A DNA stretch of 64,000 nt, from assembly GCA_036555745.1 (NCBI GenBank), contig DATBKV010000138.1, positions 62,001-126,000 on the forward strand, written 5' to 3'. Numbering within the stretch: position 1 is the first letter of the stretch; each line of letters opens with the position of its first letter. The translations under genes and the position numbers were made by a program. Positions 1 through 9,739 of the stretch are shown one piece after another. The stretch is from VAZQ01 sp036555745 (GTDB lineage Bacteria > Pseudomonadota > Alphaproteobacteria > Rhizobiales > Xanthobacteraceae). The notes beneath the pieces were generated by a model that was not told the DNA's origin, did no database searches, and saw only the letters and a list, made by a program, of their open reading frames with translations.

Positions 1-1330
1 CGATGTCGCAACTGACATGCTGTGGCCCGAGCTCGCGCTCGACGAGCTTCATGGCCGCGAAGATGGGCCGCTCCGGGCAGCCGGTGCAGAACGAGGGCGG
101 ACGGCCATGCACCTTCCCCGCGAGCGCCTGCTGCGCCTTGGCGAGACGCTCGGACGGCGGCTGTTGCAGGGCAAGCGGCGGCATTCGCTCGACGATGAGG
201 TCGGGCCGATAGGCCGTGATGAACTTGCGCACGCCATCCTTGACCACGCCGCCGGCATATTCGCCGGCCATCGGCAGCATGCCCTTGCCATCCACCCGAG
301 TCTGCACGTCGGCGCGGCGCAGAATGGTGTTGACCGCCTGTTCGATGAATTCCGGCTGGCCCTCCTCGATGATCAGGACCGCCTTCTTGCCCACACAGAA
401 CCGCACGAGCTCGGACTCGATCAGCGGGTAGGTCACGTTGAGCACGTAGAGCGGAACGCGGCTTTCGCCGAACACGTCGGCGAGCCCGAGGATCTCGAGC
501 GCGCGCAGCGCGGTATTGTACATGCCGCCCTGCATGATGATGCCGATATCGTCGGCGTCGCCGTCGAAGAATTCGTTTAGCTCGTGCTGCTCGATGAAGC
601 GCACGGCGGCCGGCCAACGCTTCTCGACCTTCTCCTTCTCCTGCAGGTAGCTTGCCGGCGGCAGCACGATGCGGTTGACGTCGCGCATGGGGTTGGCGAG
701 CGCGTGCGCAAGCGTGAAGGCCGGCCGCGCGTTGTCGCGGGCGGTGAAGCTGCCCCAGACGTGGCAGGCGCGAATGCGCAGCTCCAGCATCACCGGGGTG
801 TGCGACGCCTCCGACAGCTCGAAGCCGTGCTCCACCGCGCGCACGATCGAGGGCAGGTTGGGACGCGGATCCAGCAGCCAGATCTGCGACTTCATCGCAA
901 AGGCATGGCTGCGCTCCTGCATGATCGAGGAGCCCTCGCCATAGTCCTCGCCGACGATGATGAGCGCGCCGCCGGTCACGCCGCTGGAGGCGAGATTGGC
1001 GAGCGCATCGGCGGCGACATTGGTACCCACGGTCGCCTTGAAGGTGGCGGCGCCGCGCAAGGGGTAGTTGATGGAGGCTGCGAGCGCCGCGGCGGCCGCG
1101 GCCTCGTTGGCGCTCGCCTCGAAGCGGATGCCGAGCTCGTCGAGCACATCCTGCGCGTCAGCGAGCACATCGACGAGATGCGAGATCGGCGCGCCCTGGT
1201 AGCCGGAGACGTAGGAGACGCCGGACTGCAACAACGCCTTGGTGACCGCGAGAATGCCCTCGCCGCGGAATTCCGCTCCCGCGCCGAGGCGCAGCTTGGC
1301 CACCTCGCTTTTGAACGACCGTTCTGCCAT
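1..1330 (-). CDS. iorA: Indolepyruvate ferredoxin oxidoreductase, alpha-subunit type (partial)
   Basis: Open frame of 443 codons that leaves the left edge, so only the N-terminal part is present. It begins MAERSFKSEVAKL and carries the pyruvate:ferredoxin-oxidoreductase-type pyrimidine domain (YQGAPISHLVDV, EASANEAAAAAA, KATVGTNVAADAL). At the cut end it reads FCTGCPERP and then HVSCDI, which resembles the start of the TPP-binding C domain of IorA. The family oxidatively decarboxylates aryl-2-oxoacids to acyl-CoA with ferredoxin. The start is ATG 1330, behind a weak GAGG. It is divergent from the TRAP operon. Its first residues resemble those of the RidA gene at 5487, and its promoter region shares sequence with the aminobenzoate operon, so co-regulation is inferred. 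The family call is firm; substrate and gamma subunit lie outside the view. Confidence 0.85.
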   Translation of the reverse strand, partial: MAERSFKSEVAKLRLGAGAEFRGEGILAVTKALLQSGVSYVSGYQGAPISHLVDVLADAQDVLDELGIRFEASANEAAAAAALAASINYPLRGAATFKATVGTNVAADALANLASSGVTGGALIIVGEDYGEGSSIMQERSHAFAMKSQIWLLDPRPNLPSIVRAVEHGFELSEASHTPVMLELRIRACHVWGSFTARDNARPAFTLAHALANPMRDVNRIVLPPASYLQEKEKVEKRWPAAVRFIEQHELNEFFDGDADDIGIIMQGGMYNTALRALEILGLADVFGESRVPLYVLNVTYPLIESELVRFCVGKKAVLIIEEGQPEFIEQAVNTILRRADVQTRVDGKGMLPMAGEYAGGVVKDGVRKFITAYRPDLIVERMPPLALQQPPSERLAKAQQALAGKVHGRPPSFCTGCPERPIFAAMKLVERELGPQHVSCDI

Positions 1331-1401
1331 TCGCGTCCTCGAGACCCCGCTGAGTGGCGGAATGCGGCGTCCGCCTGGACGCTCGCATTGACTCACCTCC
1401 G

Positions 1402-1428
1402 CACCACCCTGATTATATTTGAAAACAA
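1402..1428. promoter_or_regulatory. Candidate MarR-type operator/promoter between iorA-like gene and TRAP operon
   Basis: CACCACCCT is followed by an AT-rich block containing ATATTT and AACAAT. The same arrangement, CACCACCCT followed by AATATTTTA, lies upstream of the SDR/MarR operon at 10513-10530. In both cases the AT-rich block sits on the promoter side of a minus-strand gene. This suggests the same regulator controls both transcripts. The similarity is seen by eye only. Confidence 0.35.
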
Positions 1429-1471
1429 TACGTGACCAAAAGCCTCGCTATCCATTCCGGAGGGGACGATC

Positions 1472-2428
1472 ATGCGCTCTATCTGCATCGCGACGGCAGC
1501 AGCGGCCTTGGTGGCATCGACGGCGCTTGCTGAGGAAGTCACCCTGCGGGCGGTCTCGTCGTTTGCCGAGGGTACCGAGTTCTCGAAAAACTTCGAACGC
1601 TTCGTCGAAAAGGTGAACGCCGACGGGAAGGGGCTGATCAGGATCAATTATATCGGCGGCCCGCGCGCGGTGCCGCCGTTCGAGGTCGGCAATGCGGTGC
1701 GCACCCGCGTTGTCGATATGGCCAATGTGACCGGCGCGTTCTACACCAACCTGATGCCGGAGGCGGACGGCTTCAAGCTCAATGGCAAGCCGATGAGCGA
1801 GCAGCGCAAGAACGGGACCTGGGACTACATCAACCAGCTGCACAACCAGAAGCTCAATTCGCAATACCTGGCGCGCCAATTCCACAATGTCCCGTTCCAC
1901 ATCTATCTCAACAAACGGATCGATAAGATCGATTTCTCCGGCCTGAAGATTCGGGTCACGCCGGTCTACCGGGACGTGGTCGAGGCGCTCGGCGGCACCC
2001 CGATCACCACCGCGCCCGGCGAGGTCTACACCGCCCTCGAGCGCGGCGTGGTCGACGGGTACGGCTGGCCTATCACCGGCATTTTCGATCTCGGTTGGGA
2101 GAAGGTGACTAAGTTCCGCATGGAGCCGCCGTTCTACAGCGTCGAGGTCAACGTGCTGGTCAATCTCGATGCCTGGAAGGGCCTCAGCGGCGCCCAGCGC
2201 AAGGTGCTCGAGAACGCGGCGCTCTGGCTCGAGGGGCTCGACAGCGAGAAGGACGCGGTGATCAAGGCCGAGCGCGAGCGGCAGGCCGCCGCCGGCATCG
2301 AGGCGCTCGATTTCGGCCCCGCCGCGTCGAAGGCGTTCCTTGATCGCGCGTATGACGTGGCCTGGCAGTCCGTCATCAAGCGCGCGCCGGAGAGCGGCCC
2401 CAAGCTGCGGCAGCTGGCGGGGAATTGA
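1472..2428 (+). CDS. dctP: TRAP transporter periplasmic substrate-binding protein (DctP family)
   Basis: 318 residues. A cleavable signal peptide (about residues 1-20, ending ALAEE) exports it to the periplasm, where it hands a carboxylate ligand to the membrane subunits encoded by the next two genes. The family segment GEVYTALERGVVDGYGWP near residue 185 forms the ligand cleft, and the preceding LKIRVTPVYRDVV supplies the expected arginine. The length is usual for DctP. A good ribosome site (GGAGGGG) precedes ATG 1472. A 335-bp gap with a hairpin and a repeat separates it from dctQ, a common way to make more binding protein than permease. The ligand cannot be read from sequence; an aromatic or dicarboxylic acid is plausible from context. 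Confidence 0.92.
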   Translation: MRSICIATAAAALVASTALAEEVTLRAVSSFAEGTEFSKNFERFVEKVNADGKGLIRINYIGGPRAVPPFEVGNAVRTRVVDMANVTGAFYTNLMPEADGFKLNGKPMSEQRKNGTWDYINQLHNQKLNSQYLARQFHNVPFHIYLNKRIDKIDFSGLKIRVTPVYRDVVEALGGTPITTAPGEVYTALERGVVDGYGWPITGIFDLGWEKVTKFRMEPPFYSVEVNVLVNLDAWKGLSGAQRKVLENAALWLEGLDSEKDAVIKAERERQAAAGIEALDFGPAASKAFLDRAYDVAWQSVIKRAPESGPKLRQLAGN

Positions 2429-2457
2429 GCGCCCGTTCGCCTATTGCAAAGCTCGTC

Positions 2458-2479
2458 ATCATCCGCGCGTGCGGATGAT
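2458..2479 (+). terminator. Hairpin after dctP, possible partial terminator or mRNA stabiliser
   Basis: A perfect 9-bp stem (ATCATCCGC / GCGGATGAT) with a GCGT loop starts 30 bp after the dctP stop. It lacks a clear T-tract. Its place between binding-protein and permease genes suggests attenuation or 3'-end protection. It sits in the 2429-2763 gap, which otherwise holds only the palindromic repeat described next. Confidence 0.4.
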
Positions 2480-2554
2480 CAAGTTTCCCGTGGCGGCTCC
2501 GTGTGCCACCGTCATGCACCATCGCATGCGCTCGCATGTACTGGATGTCTGTCC

Positions 2555-2727
2555 CCAGTCATGCGCGCGAAAAGCGGGCATCCAGTAAACGCGGTAGATG
2601 CTCAGGAATACTGGATCCCCACAACGGGGGTCCCCGCGACGCGAGCGTCGCGGGGTGCACCCCGCGGGGGCGACAGCAGTGTGAACGTACTAACGAAGCA
2701 CCCGCCCTTGCGCGGCCATGACGGTTC
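2555..2727. repeat. Intergenic palindromic repeat, copy A
   Basis: One half-site near 2557-2590 (GCGGGCATCCAGTAAAC) faces an inverted half-site at 2608-2638 (AATACTGGATCCCC). A third fragment, TGCGCGGCCATGACGG, lies at 2708-2724. A perfect 11-bp stem with a 2-nt loop occupies 2632-2655, and a degraded form of that stem occurs in copy B. The general pattern, TACTGGAT followed by CCCGC-N3-GCGGG and ATGACR, recurs in copies B-E. REP/BIME-like elements of this kind are common in the Bradyrhizobium group. Confidence 0.7.
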
Positions 2728-2763
2728 GAAATCGAGGCGGGCAATAAGGATCACGGCACGACG

Positions 2764-3279
2764 ATGACCCGCCTCTCTGCCGCCTTCGGCCGAGTCTTGA
2801 ATGCCCTCGCAATCGTGGGGGCGCTGATCCTGCTGGGCATGGTGGCGATCGTCACCGCCGACGTGGTGTTGCGCAACGCGGTCGGTGTCGGGATCGTATG
2901 GGCCAACGAAGTCTCCGAATACGCGCTCTACGTCATGACCCTGCTCACCGCGCCGTGGCTGCTGCGCCGCGGCCAGCACGTGCGCCTTGATGTCGTTCTG
3001 ACGCTGGTGCCCGCGCGGGTTGCCTGGCTCATGGAGGCCGCCGGCGACGTGCTCGGATTCGCCGTCAGCATCGTGCTCATCCGTTACGGCGCGCTCATGA
3101 CCCTGGACAGCTGGCGGCTCGGCGCGATCACGATCAAGAACCTGGTGTTTCCGGAGTGGTGGCTGCTGGTATTCCTGCCGGCGACTTTCGCGCTGCTGGC
3201 GGTTGAGTTCGTGTTCCGTTTCGACCGCCTGCTCAAAGGCGGGCGCGCGCGCCGTATCGAAGCGACGTCGGTGAGCTGA
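2764..3279 (+). CDS. dctQ: TRAP transporter small permease (DctQ family)
   Basis: 171 residues with four hydrophobic segments (about residues 12-35, 50-68, 90-108 and 130-150), the normal layout of DctQ. WANEVSEYALYVMTLLTAPWLLRRGQHV is abbreviated here to its key parts WANEVSEYALY and RRGQHVRLDV, both family hallmarks. It forms the inner-membrane complex with DctM. The stop codon at 3277-3279 abuts the dctM start with no gap, so translation is coupled. ATG 2764 has only a weak AAGGA upstream; no better start is available in frame. Confidence 0.93.
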   Translation: MTRLSAAFGRVLNALAIVGALILLGMVAIVTADVVLRNAVGVGIVWANEVSEYALYVMTLLTAPWLLRRGQHVRLDVVLTLVPARVAWLMEAAGDVLGFAVSIVLIRYGALMTLDSWRLGAITIKNLVFPEWWLLVFLPATFALLAVEFVFRFDRLLKGGRARRIEATSVS

Positions 3280-4614
3280 ATGAGCTGGGTCGAAGGAAGC
3301 ATCCTGCTGTTCGGCGGCCTGGTCGCAGCCATGGCCGTGGGGATGCCGGTTGCCTTCGCCTTCTTGTTGCTCAACGTCATCGGCGCGGTGCTCTTTCTCG
3401 GCGGCGAACCCGGTCTGGCCCAACTCGCGCGCAACGCGGTGCAATCGGTCACCAGCTTTTCGCTCACGCCGATCCCGTTCTTCGTGCTGATGGGCGAAGT
3501 GCTGTTCCACACCGGGGTGGCGCTCAAGGCAATCGACGCATTCGCTCTGCTCATCCGCCGCGTCCCGGGCCGGCTTGCCGTCATCGCCATCATCGCCGGC
3601 ACCGTGTTCTCGGCGATCTCGGGCTCGACCATCGCCACCACCGCGCTCTTGGGCAGCCTGATGCTGCCGACCATGCTGGCACGCGGATACGACCCGCGCA
3701 TGGCCATGGGGCCCATCATAGGGATCGGCGGGGTCGACATGCTGATCCCGCCGTCCGCACTCACGGTGCTGCTCGGTAGCCTTGCCGGCATTTCCATCGC
3801 CGGGCTTTTGATCGCAGGGATCGTGCCCGGGCTGATCCTGAGCGCGATGTATGTGAGCTACATCATCGTGCGCGCGGCGATGGATCCGACGCTCGCCCCG
3901 GAACGGCCGGTGCAAGAACTGCCGGCGGACGAGCGGCCGCGCGGCGCCGGGCGCTGGCTGCCGTTCGCGATCCATGTCGTGCCGCTCGTCCTGATCTTCG
4001 GCCTTGTCATCGGTGCGATGACCGGCGGCCTGGCGACGCCGACCGAGGCCGCGGCGGTCGGCGCCGCCGGCACGATCGCGGCCGCCGCGCTCTACCGCAG
4101 TCTGACCCCGGCCAACCTGATGAAGGCTCTCACCGGGACGGTGGCGGTCTCCGGTACCATCCTGTTCATTATCGTCGGCGCCACCACGTTCTCGCAGGTG
4201 CTGAGCTTCTCGGGCGTGGTGGATGGGCTGATCGGACAGGTTACCGGGCTCGGACTCTCGCCCAACGTTCTGATCGTTGCCATGCTGCTGATCCTGCTGT
4301 TTCTCGGCTGCTTCGTCGATCAGGTCAGCATGATGCTGATCACGCTGCCGTTCTTCATGCCGCTGATCCAGCGCTACGACGTGGACCTGATCTGGTTCGG
4401 AGTACTGTTCCTGATCTGCATGCAGCTCGGCCTGCTCACGCCGCCGTTCGGCTTGCTGCTGTTCACGATGAAAGGGGTGGCGCCGCCTGCGATCACCATG
4501 CACCAGGTCTACGCAGCCGCGCTGCCTTATATCGCCATGAGCCTGTTGATCCTCGTGCTGATCTTTTTTCTGCCAGTGATTGCAACCTGGCTGCCGGCAC
4601 TGCTGAGCCGTTGA
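3280..4614 (+). CDS. dctM: TRAP transporter large permease (DctM family)
   Basis: 444 residues, strongly hydrophobic throughout, with about 12 membrane segments. It is the ion-coupled translocating subunit of the TRAP system. Family landmarks include GMPVAFAFLLLN near the N terminus, FSAISGSTIATTALLGS near residue 110, and GCFVDQVSMMLITLP followed by LGLLTPPFG in the second half, where GCF-D and LTPP are typical. It starts directly after the dctQ stop. The three genes form one transcription unit in P-Q-M order. No adjacent enzyme identifies the cargo; the divergent 2-oxoacid oxidoreductase and the downstream aminobenzoate operon make an aromatic acid plausible. Confidence 0.95.
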   Translation: MSWVEGSILLFGGLVAAMAVGMPVAFAFLLLNVIGAVLFLGGEPGLAQLARNAVQSVTSFSLTPIPFFVLMGEVLFHTGVALKAIDAFALLIRRVPGRLAVIAIIAGTVFSAISGSTIATTALLGSLMLPTMLARGYDPRMAMGPIIGIGGVDMLIPPSALTVLLGSLAGISIAGLLIAGIVPGLILSAMYVSYIIVRAAMDPTLAPERPVQELPADERPRGAGRWLPFAIHVVPLVLIFGLVIGAMTGGLATPTEAAAVGAAGTIAAAALYRSLTPANLMKALTGTVAVSGTILFIIVGATTFSQVLSFSGVVDGLIGQVTGLGLSPNVLIVAMLLILLFLGCFVDQVSMMLITLPFFMPLIQRYDVDLIWFGVLFLICMQLGLLTPPFGLLLFTMKGVAPPAITMHQVYAAALPYIAMSLLILVLIFFLPVIATWLPALLSR

Positions 4615-4656
4615 CGTTCGCGCGTGAGGGGATGGCCGATTCAGATGATTTTCTGC

Positions 4657-4681
4657 GGAACAAAGTTCCGGGGCTGCGGTT
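4657..4681 (+). promoter_or_regulatory. Possible EcfG-type promoter (GGAAC-N16-GGTT)
   Basis: GGAAC at 4657-4661 is followed after 16 bases by GGTT at 4678-4681. This differs by one base from the EcfG consensus that is perfect at 47209 and 44556 in this window. The small secreted protein gene starts 24 bp after it. A short leader with a ribosome site fits in between. It is only a candidate. Confidence 0.35.
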
Positions 4682-4704
4682 CATAGACGAGACGAGGAAA
4701 ACCG

Positions 4705-4995
4705 ATGCGCGTTCTTTTGACCATTCTGTTTGCCATGGCCGCCATTGCGCCGGCGGCGGGGCAGAGCAATCAATCCGGCAAGCCAGCGCCAGGCGATTCG
4801 CCGCACAGCACCGGGCGGACTTATCTTTCGACCGAGGGGCAGCGGCAGCCGCAGGGATCGACCGGACCGCTCGAGACCGGTTCGGGTGGCGCGCCGGCGG
4901 CAAGCCCGCAGGGACAATCACCGCCAGGAATGCAGGCGGCTCCGGAAGGTTCGTCCAAGACGATAATTGAGACGGCGCCCGCTCCGCAGCGTTAG
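4705..4995 (+). CDS. Small secreted Pro/Gly/Ser-rich protein of unknown function
   Basis: 96 residues. A clear signal peptide (MRVLLTILFAMAAIAPAAGQ) is followed by a low-complexity, probably disordered mature part rich in Gly, Pro, Ser and Gln. No catalytic motif is visible. ATG 4705 is preceded by GACGAGGAAAACC, an adequate ribosome site. A possible EcfG-type promoter lies 24 bp upstream, which would make it a general-stress gene rather than part of the TRAP operon that ends at 4614. Proteins of this composition are common as uncharacterised periplasmic proteins in Bradyrhizobium relatives. The gene call is reasonable; the function is unknown. Confidence 0.6.
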   Translation: MRVLLTILFAMAAIAPAAGQSNQSGKPAPGDSPHSTGRTYLSTEGQRQPQGSTGPLETGSGGAPAASPQGQSPPGMQAAPEGSSKTIIETAPAPQR

Positions 4996-5052
4996 CGACG
5001 GGTTCCGTCCCCCGGTGCCTGCTCTGAAAAAGCTGGGCAATCCCGGCGACTC

Positions 5053-5487
5053 TTAGTCCGGCAATACCGCCGTCGCCTCGATCTCGAGGCGAGCCAGCGC
5101 CTCGACCAGGCGATTGACCTCGACCACCGCCATGGCGGGGAAATGCCGTCCCATCACCGCGCGATAGGCCTCGCCGAGCGCGGGAAGGTCGGCGAGATAT
5201 TCGTCCATGTCGCGCACGTACCAGGTCAGCCGCACGATGTGGCGCGGCGAGGCGCCAGCTTGTGCCAGCACCGCGGCAATGTTCTCGAGCGCGAGCTTCA
5301 TCTGCGCGACGAAGCCTTCGGCGAAATGGCCGTCCTTGTCCTGGCCGATCATGCCGCCGACGAATACGAGCTCACCGTGCGCGAGAATGCCGTTGGCGAA
5401 ACCCTTCGGGCGCGGCCAGCCCGGCGGCTGCAGCACCGTGTTGGGGGCGCTGGCCTCGGATTTCTTTTGAAGCGACCGTTCGGCCAT
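5053..5487 (-). CDS. RidA family (YjgF/YER057c/UK114) enamine/imine deaminase
   Basis: 144 residues. RidA proteins hydrolyse reactive enamine/imine intermediates to ketones and ammonia. The C-terminal part has the expected fold order: LVFVGGMIGQDKDGHF, then LALENIAAVLAQAGASPRHI, VVEVNRLVEALARLEIEA and a terminal VLPD. The usual active-site Arg before the last strand is not evident in VNRLVEALARLEIEATAV, so it may belong to a divergent RidA subgroup. The start is ATG 5487 with GAGGGGG upstream; longer reading frames overlap the ligase. It is the last gene of the SDR-MarR-ECH-ACAD-ligase operon. Removing the amino group from a non-aromatic 2-amino intermediate is a sensible role there. The N terminus MAERSLQKKS resembles that of the gene at 1330. 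Confidence 0.85.
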   Translation of the reverse strand: MAERSLQKKSEASAPNTVLQPPGWPRPKGFANGILAHGELVFVGGMIGQDKDGHFAEGFVAQMKLALENIAAVLAQAGASPRHIVRLTWYVRDMDEYLADLPALGEAYRAVMGRHFPAMAVVEVNRLVEALARLEIEATAVLPD

Positions 5488-5498
5488 CGCGATCCCCC

Positions 5499-7145
<1,647 letters not shown>

Positions 7146-7210
7146 GGCTGTCGCTCCTTCTCGAGATCCATCGTGGCTCCCGCAGCCCTCCGCGTGCTTC
7201 CTCGCAACTT

Positions 7211-8401
7211 TCATTCCGCCGCCAGCGCGGGCTTGGCCACACGGTGCTTCAACAGCTCGCGCGCGATCACCACCTTCTGCACCTCGGTCGCGCCCTCGTA
7301 GATGCGCAGCGCCCGGATCTCCCGGTAGAGTTCCTCGACCTTGACGCCCTTGGTGATGCCGAGGCCGCCGTGCAGTTGCACGGCGCGGTCGATCACGCGC
7401 TGCGCCGCCTCGGTCGCGAACATCTTCGCCATCGCCGCCTCGCGGGTCACGCGCTCCGCGCCCCGATCCTTGGTCCAGGCCGCCCGGTAGACGAGCAGCG
7501 CGGATGCGTCGACTTCGCCCGCGCTGTCGGCGAGGGCCGCTTGCGTCATCTGCAACTCGGCAAGCGGCGCGCCGAACAGCTTGCGGCTGGCCGCGCGTTC
7601 CACGCTCTCGTGCAGTGCGCGGCGGGCGAAGCCGAGCGCAGCCGCGCCCACCGTGGCGCGGAATACGTCGAGCGTTGCCATCGCGACCTTGAAGCCCTCA
7701 CCCGGCCGGCCCAGGCGGTTGGCGAGCGGCACCCGAGCGCCTTCGAAGCGCAGCGTCGCCAAGGGGTGCGGCGCGATCACCTCAATGCGCTCGGTCACGC
7801 TCAATCCGCGCGTTGCGGCATCGACCACGAAGGCCGAGAGGCCCTTGGCGCCCGGGCCTTCGCCGGTGCGGACGAAAACGACGTAGTGGTCGGCGATGCC
7901 GCCATTCGAGATCCAGGTCTTGCTGCCGTCGAGCCGCAGGTGCGACGCCCCGTCTGGCTGCGCCGTCGTCGCCAGCGCCGATACGTCGGAGCCCGCCTCC
8001 GGCTCCGACAGGGCGAAGGCGGCGATGGCTCGGCCGTCGCGCACGGGCGGCAGGTAGCGCGCCTTGAGCTCGGCCGAGCCGAACAGCGAGATCGAGGCGC
8101 TGCCGAGCCCTTGCATGGCGAAGGCGAAGTCGGCAAGGCCGTCGCGGAACGCCAGGATCTCGCGAGCGAGGCAGAGCGTGCGCACGTCGAGCCGCGGATG
8201 CAGCCCGCCGTGCTCGGCCGGCACCACCGCCTTGAGAAAGCCGGCCTCGGCCAGGGCGCTCACGCGCGCCCGGCAGGCGGCATCGACATCACCATGCGGC
8301 AGCTTGGGCAGGGTGGCGTCGGCCCAGCGCGCGAGCATTGCGGCGAAGCGGCGATGGCCGTCGTCGAAAAAAGGCCAGCTCAGGGTGTCGTCGAGGCTCA
8401 T
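7211..8401 (-). CDS. Acyl-CoA dehydrogenase (cyclic/aryl acyl-CoA type)
   Basis: 396 residues. FAD-dependent alpha,beta-dehydrogenation of an acyl-CoA, with electrons passed to ETF. Recognisable segments are FALSEPEAGSDVSALATTA with WISNGGIADHYVVF in the middle domain, and FGAPLAELQMTQAALAD plus the C-terminal signature QLHGGLGITKGVKVEELYREIR. The start ATG 8401 follows the hydratase stop by one base. In the aerobic 2-aminobenzoyl-CoA pathway the monooxygenase/reductase produces a non-aromatic alicyclic CoA ester that is then handled by beta-oxidation-like enzymes; this gene and its two neighbours fit that role. Substrate assignment is by context only. Confidence 0.9.
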   Translation of the reverse strand: MSLDDTLSWPFFDDGHRRFAAMLARWADATLPKLPHGDVDAACRARVSALAEAGFLKAVVPAEHGGLHPRLDVRTLCLAREILAFRDGLADFAFAMQGLGSASISLFGSAELKARYLPPVRDGRAIAAFALSEPEAGSDVSALATTAQPDGASHLRLDGSKTWISNGGIADHYVVFVRTGEGPGAKGLSAFVVDAATRGLSVTERIEVIAPHPLATLRFEGARVPLANRLGRPGEGFKVAMATLDVFRATVGAAALGFARRALHESVERAASRKLFGAPLAELQMTQAALADSAGEVDASALLVYRAAWTKDRGAERVTREAAMAKMFATEAAQRVIDRAVQLHGGLGITKGVKVEELYREIRALRIYEGATEVQKVVIARELLKHRVAKPALAAE

Positions 8402-8402
8402 C

Positions 8403-9236
8403 TCAATCGCCCTCGAACGCCGGCTTCTGCTTGGCGGCGAAGGCGCGGTACGCGCGCGCGAAATCCTCGGTCTCCATGCACAGAGCCTGCGCCACCGCCT
8501 CGGCCTCGATCGCGCTCTCGACCGCCATTGCCCATTCCATCTCCAGCATGCGCTTGGTCATGGCATTGGCGAAGCTCGGTCCGGCGGCGAGATCGGCGGC
8601 GAGTTGCTGCGCGTCCCGCAGCAGGCGGTCGGACGCCGTGAGCCGGTTGAAGAAGCCCCAGCGCTCAGCTTCCTCGCCCGCGAGCACGCGCCCAGTATAG
8701 AGCAGCTCGGCGGCGCGCCCCTGGCCGACGATGCGCGGCAGGATCGCGCAGGCGCCCATGTCGCAACCGGCAAGCCCTACACGGTTGAACAGGAACGCGA
8801 TCCTGGCGGCCGAAGTTCCGACGCGCAGGTCGGACGCCATGGCGAGGATGGCGCCGGCGCCCGCGCATACGCCATCGACGGCGGCGATGATCGGCTGCGG
8901 GCAGGCGCGCATCCCCTTGACCACTTCCCCGGTCATGCGGGTGAAATCGAGGAGTTGCGCCGCCCCCATCTCAATCAGCGGCTTGATGATCTCGAACACG
9001 TCGCCGCCGGAGCAGAAGTTGCCGCCAGCCCCGGTGATGACGAAGGCTTTGACGGCCTTGTCCCTTGCGGCCGCGCGGAAGATATCGGTGAGCTCGGCGT
9101 AGCTGTCGAAGGTGAGGGGGTTTTTTCGCTCCGGCCGTTCGAGCGTCAAGGTCGCGACCTTGCCCTCGACCGCAAGGCGCAGATGGCGCGCCTGATAGCC
9201 GGAAAGCGGCAGCGTGACGGGATTGGCCGCGCTCAT
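8403..9236 (-). CDS. Enoyl-CoA hydratase/isomerase family protein
   Basis: 277 residues, crotonase fold. Oxyanion-hole segments are visible as ITGAGGNFCSGGDVFEI and DGVCAGAGAILAMASDLRVG, followed by AFLFNRVGLAGCDMGACAILPRIVG, the conserved glutamate/aspartate helix region. It hydrates or cleaves an alicyclic or linear enoyl-CoA intermediate. The start was set at ATG 9236, which overlaps the MarR stop in an ATGA arrangement; the open frame extends 5' to 9659 but there it is only a shadow of marR. Its length and position between the regulator and the acyl-CoA dehydrogenase fit the operon. The exact reaction (hydration or ring hydrolysis) cannot be told. Confidence 0.9.
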   Translation of the reverse strand: MSAANPVTLPLSGYQARHLRLAVEGKVATLTLERPERKNPLTFDSYAELTDIFRAAARDKAVKAFVITGAGGNFCSGGDVFEIIKPLIEMGAAQLLDFTRMTGEVVKGMRACPQPIIAAVDGVCAGAGAILAMASDLRVGTSAARIAFLFNRVGLAGCDMGACAILPRIVGQGRAAELLYTGRVLAGEEAERWGFFNRLTASDRLLRDAQQLAADLAAGPSFANAMTKRMLEMEWAMAVESAIEAEAVAQALCMETEDFARAYRAFAAKQKPAFEGD

Positions 9237-9739
9237 CGGCGCACTCCGATCGCCTTGCGCGCCGAGATCTTGGCCTTGGCGAGGAGGCGCATGAGAGTGT
9301 CCATATCGTCGCCGGAGAGATCCGCGAACATCTCTGCGATCCAGTCCCCGTTGGCGCGCGCCATCGCGGCGAAGAAGCGCCGCCCCTTGGCGGTGAGGCT
9401 CACCAATTGCGCGCGCCGGTCCTTGGGCGACGGCCGGCGGCTGACCAGGCCCTGCTCCACCAGCCGGTCGACCAGCCCCGTGACGTTGCCATTCGACACC
9501 ATCATGCGTTGCGAGAGCTCGCCCAAGGTCATCGCCTTGGGGGCGCGGTCGAGCTGCGCCATCAGATCGAAGCGAGGCAGAGTGACGTCGAAGCTGTCGC
9601 GCAGGCGCCGCCGGACCTCGCTCTCGATCACCTCCTTGCAGGTGAACAGGCGCAACCACAGGCGCAGCTCATGCTGGTGGTCGTGCGGCCGTTCCGCGAC
9701 CTTGGTCTCTGCGTCGAGGGGAATGGCGTGGTCCTCCAT
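9233..9739 (-). CDS. MarR family transcriptional regulator
   Basis: 168 residues. Winged-helix core visible as MTLGELSQRMMVSNGNVTGLVDRLVEQGLV (recognition helix MVSNGNVTGLVDRL) followed by the wing SRRPSPKDRRAQLVSLT. MarR proteins are ligand-released repressors, often of aromatic acid or CoA-ester pathways (for example BadR, HcaR, FerC types). ATG 9739 shares one base with the SDR stop codon, and its own stop overlaps the hydratase start, so it is translated as part of the catabolic operon. It probably binds the palindromes at 10525-10584 and represses both its own operon and the divergent monooxygenase gene. The inducer is inferred to be the aryl-CoA ester. Confidence 0.9.
   Translation of the reverse strand: MEDHAIPLDAETKVAERPHDHQHELRLWLRLFTCKEVIESEVRRRLRDSFDVTLPRFDLMAQLDRAPKAMTLGELSQRMMVSNGNVTGLVDRLVEQGLVSRRPSPKDRRAQLVSLTAKGRRFFAAMARANGDWIAEMFADLSGDDMDTLMRLLAKAKISARKAIGVRR

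Noticed and set aside
1158..1388. Short frame with a strong GGAGGTGA ribosome site just upstream of iorA-like gene (minus)
   Set aside because: Out of frame with iorA and mostly Arg-rich; could be a leader peptide, but nothing in the sequence supports function.
584..1435. 283-codon plus-strand frame opposite the iorA-like gene
   Set aside because: It is rich in His/Arg/Gly and is the antisense shadow of the real minus-strand gene, which shows clear IorA motifs.
2602..4503. 633-codon minus-strand frame
   Set aside because: Composition dominated by Arg, His, Asp, Glu, Gln; mirror of dctQ-dctM, which have clear membrane segments.
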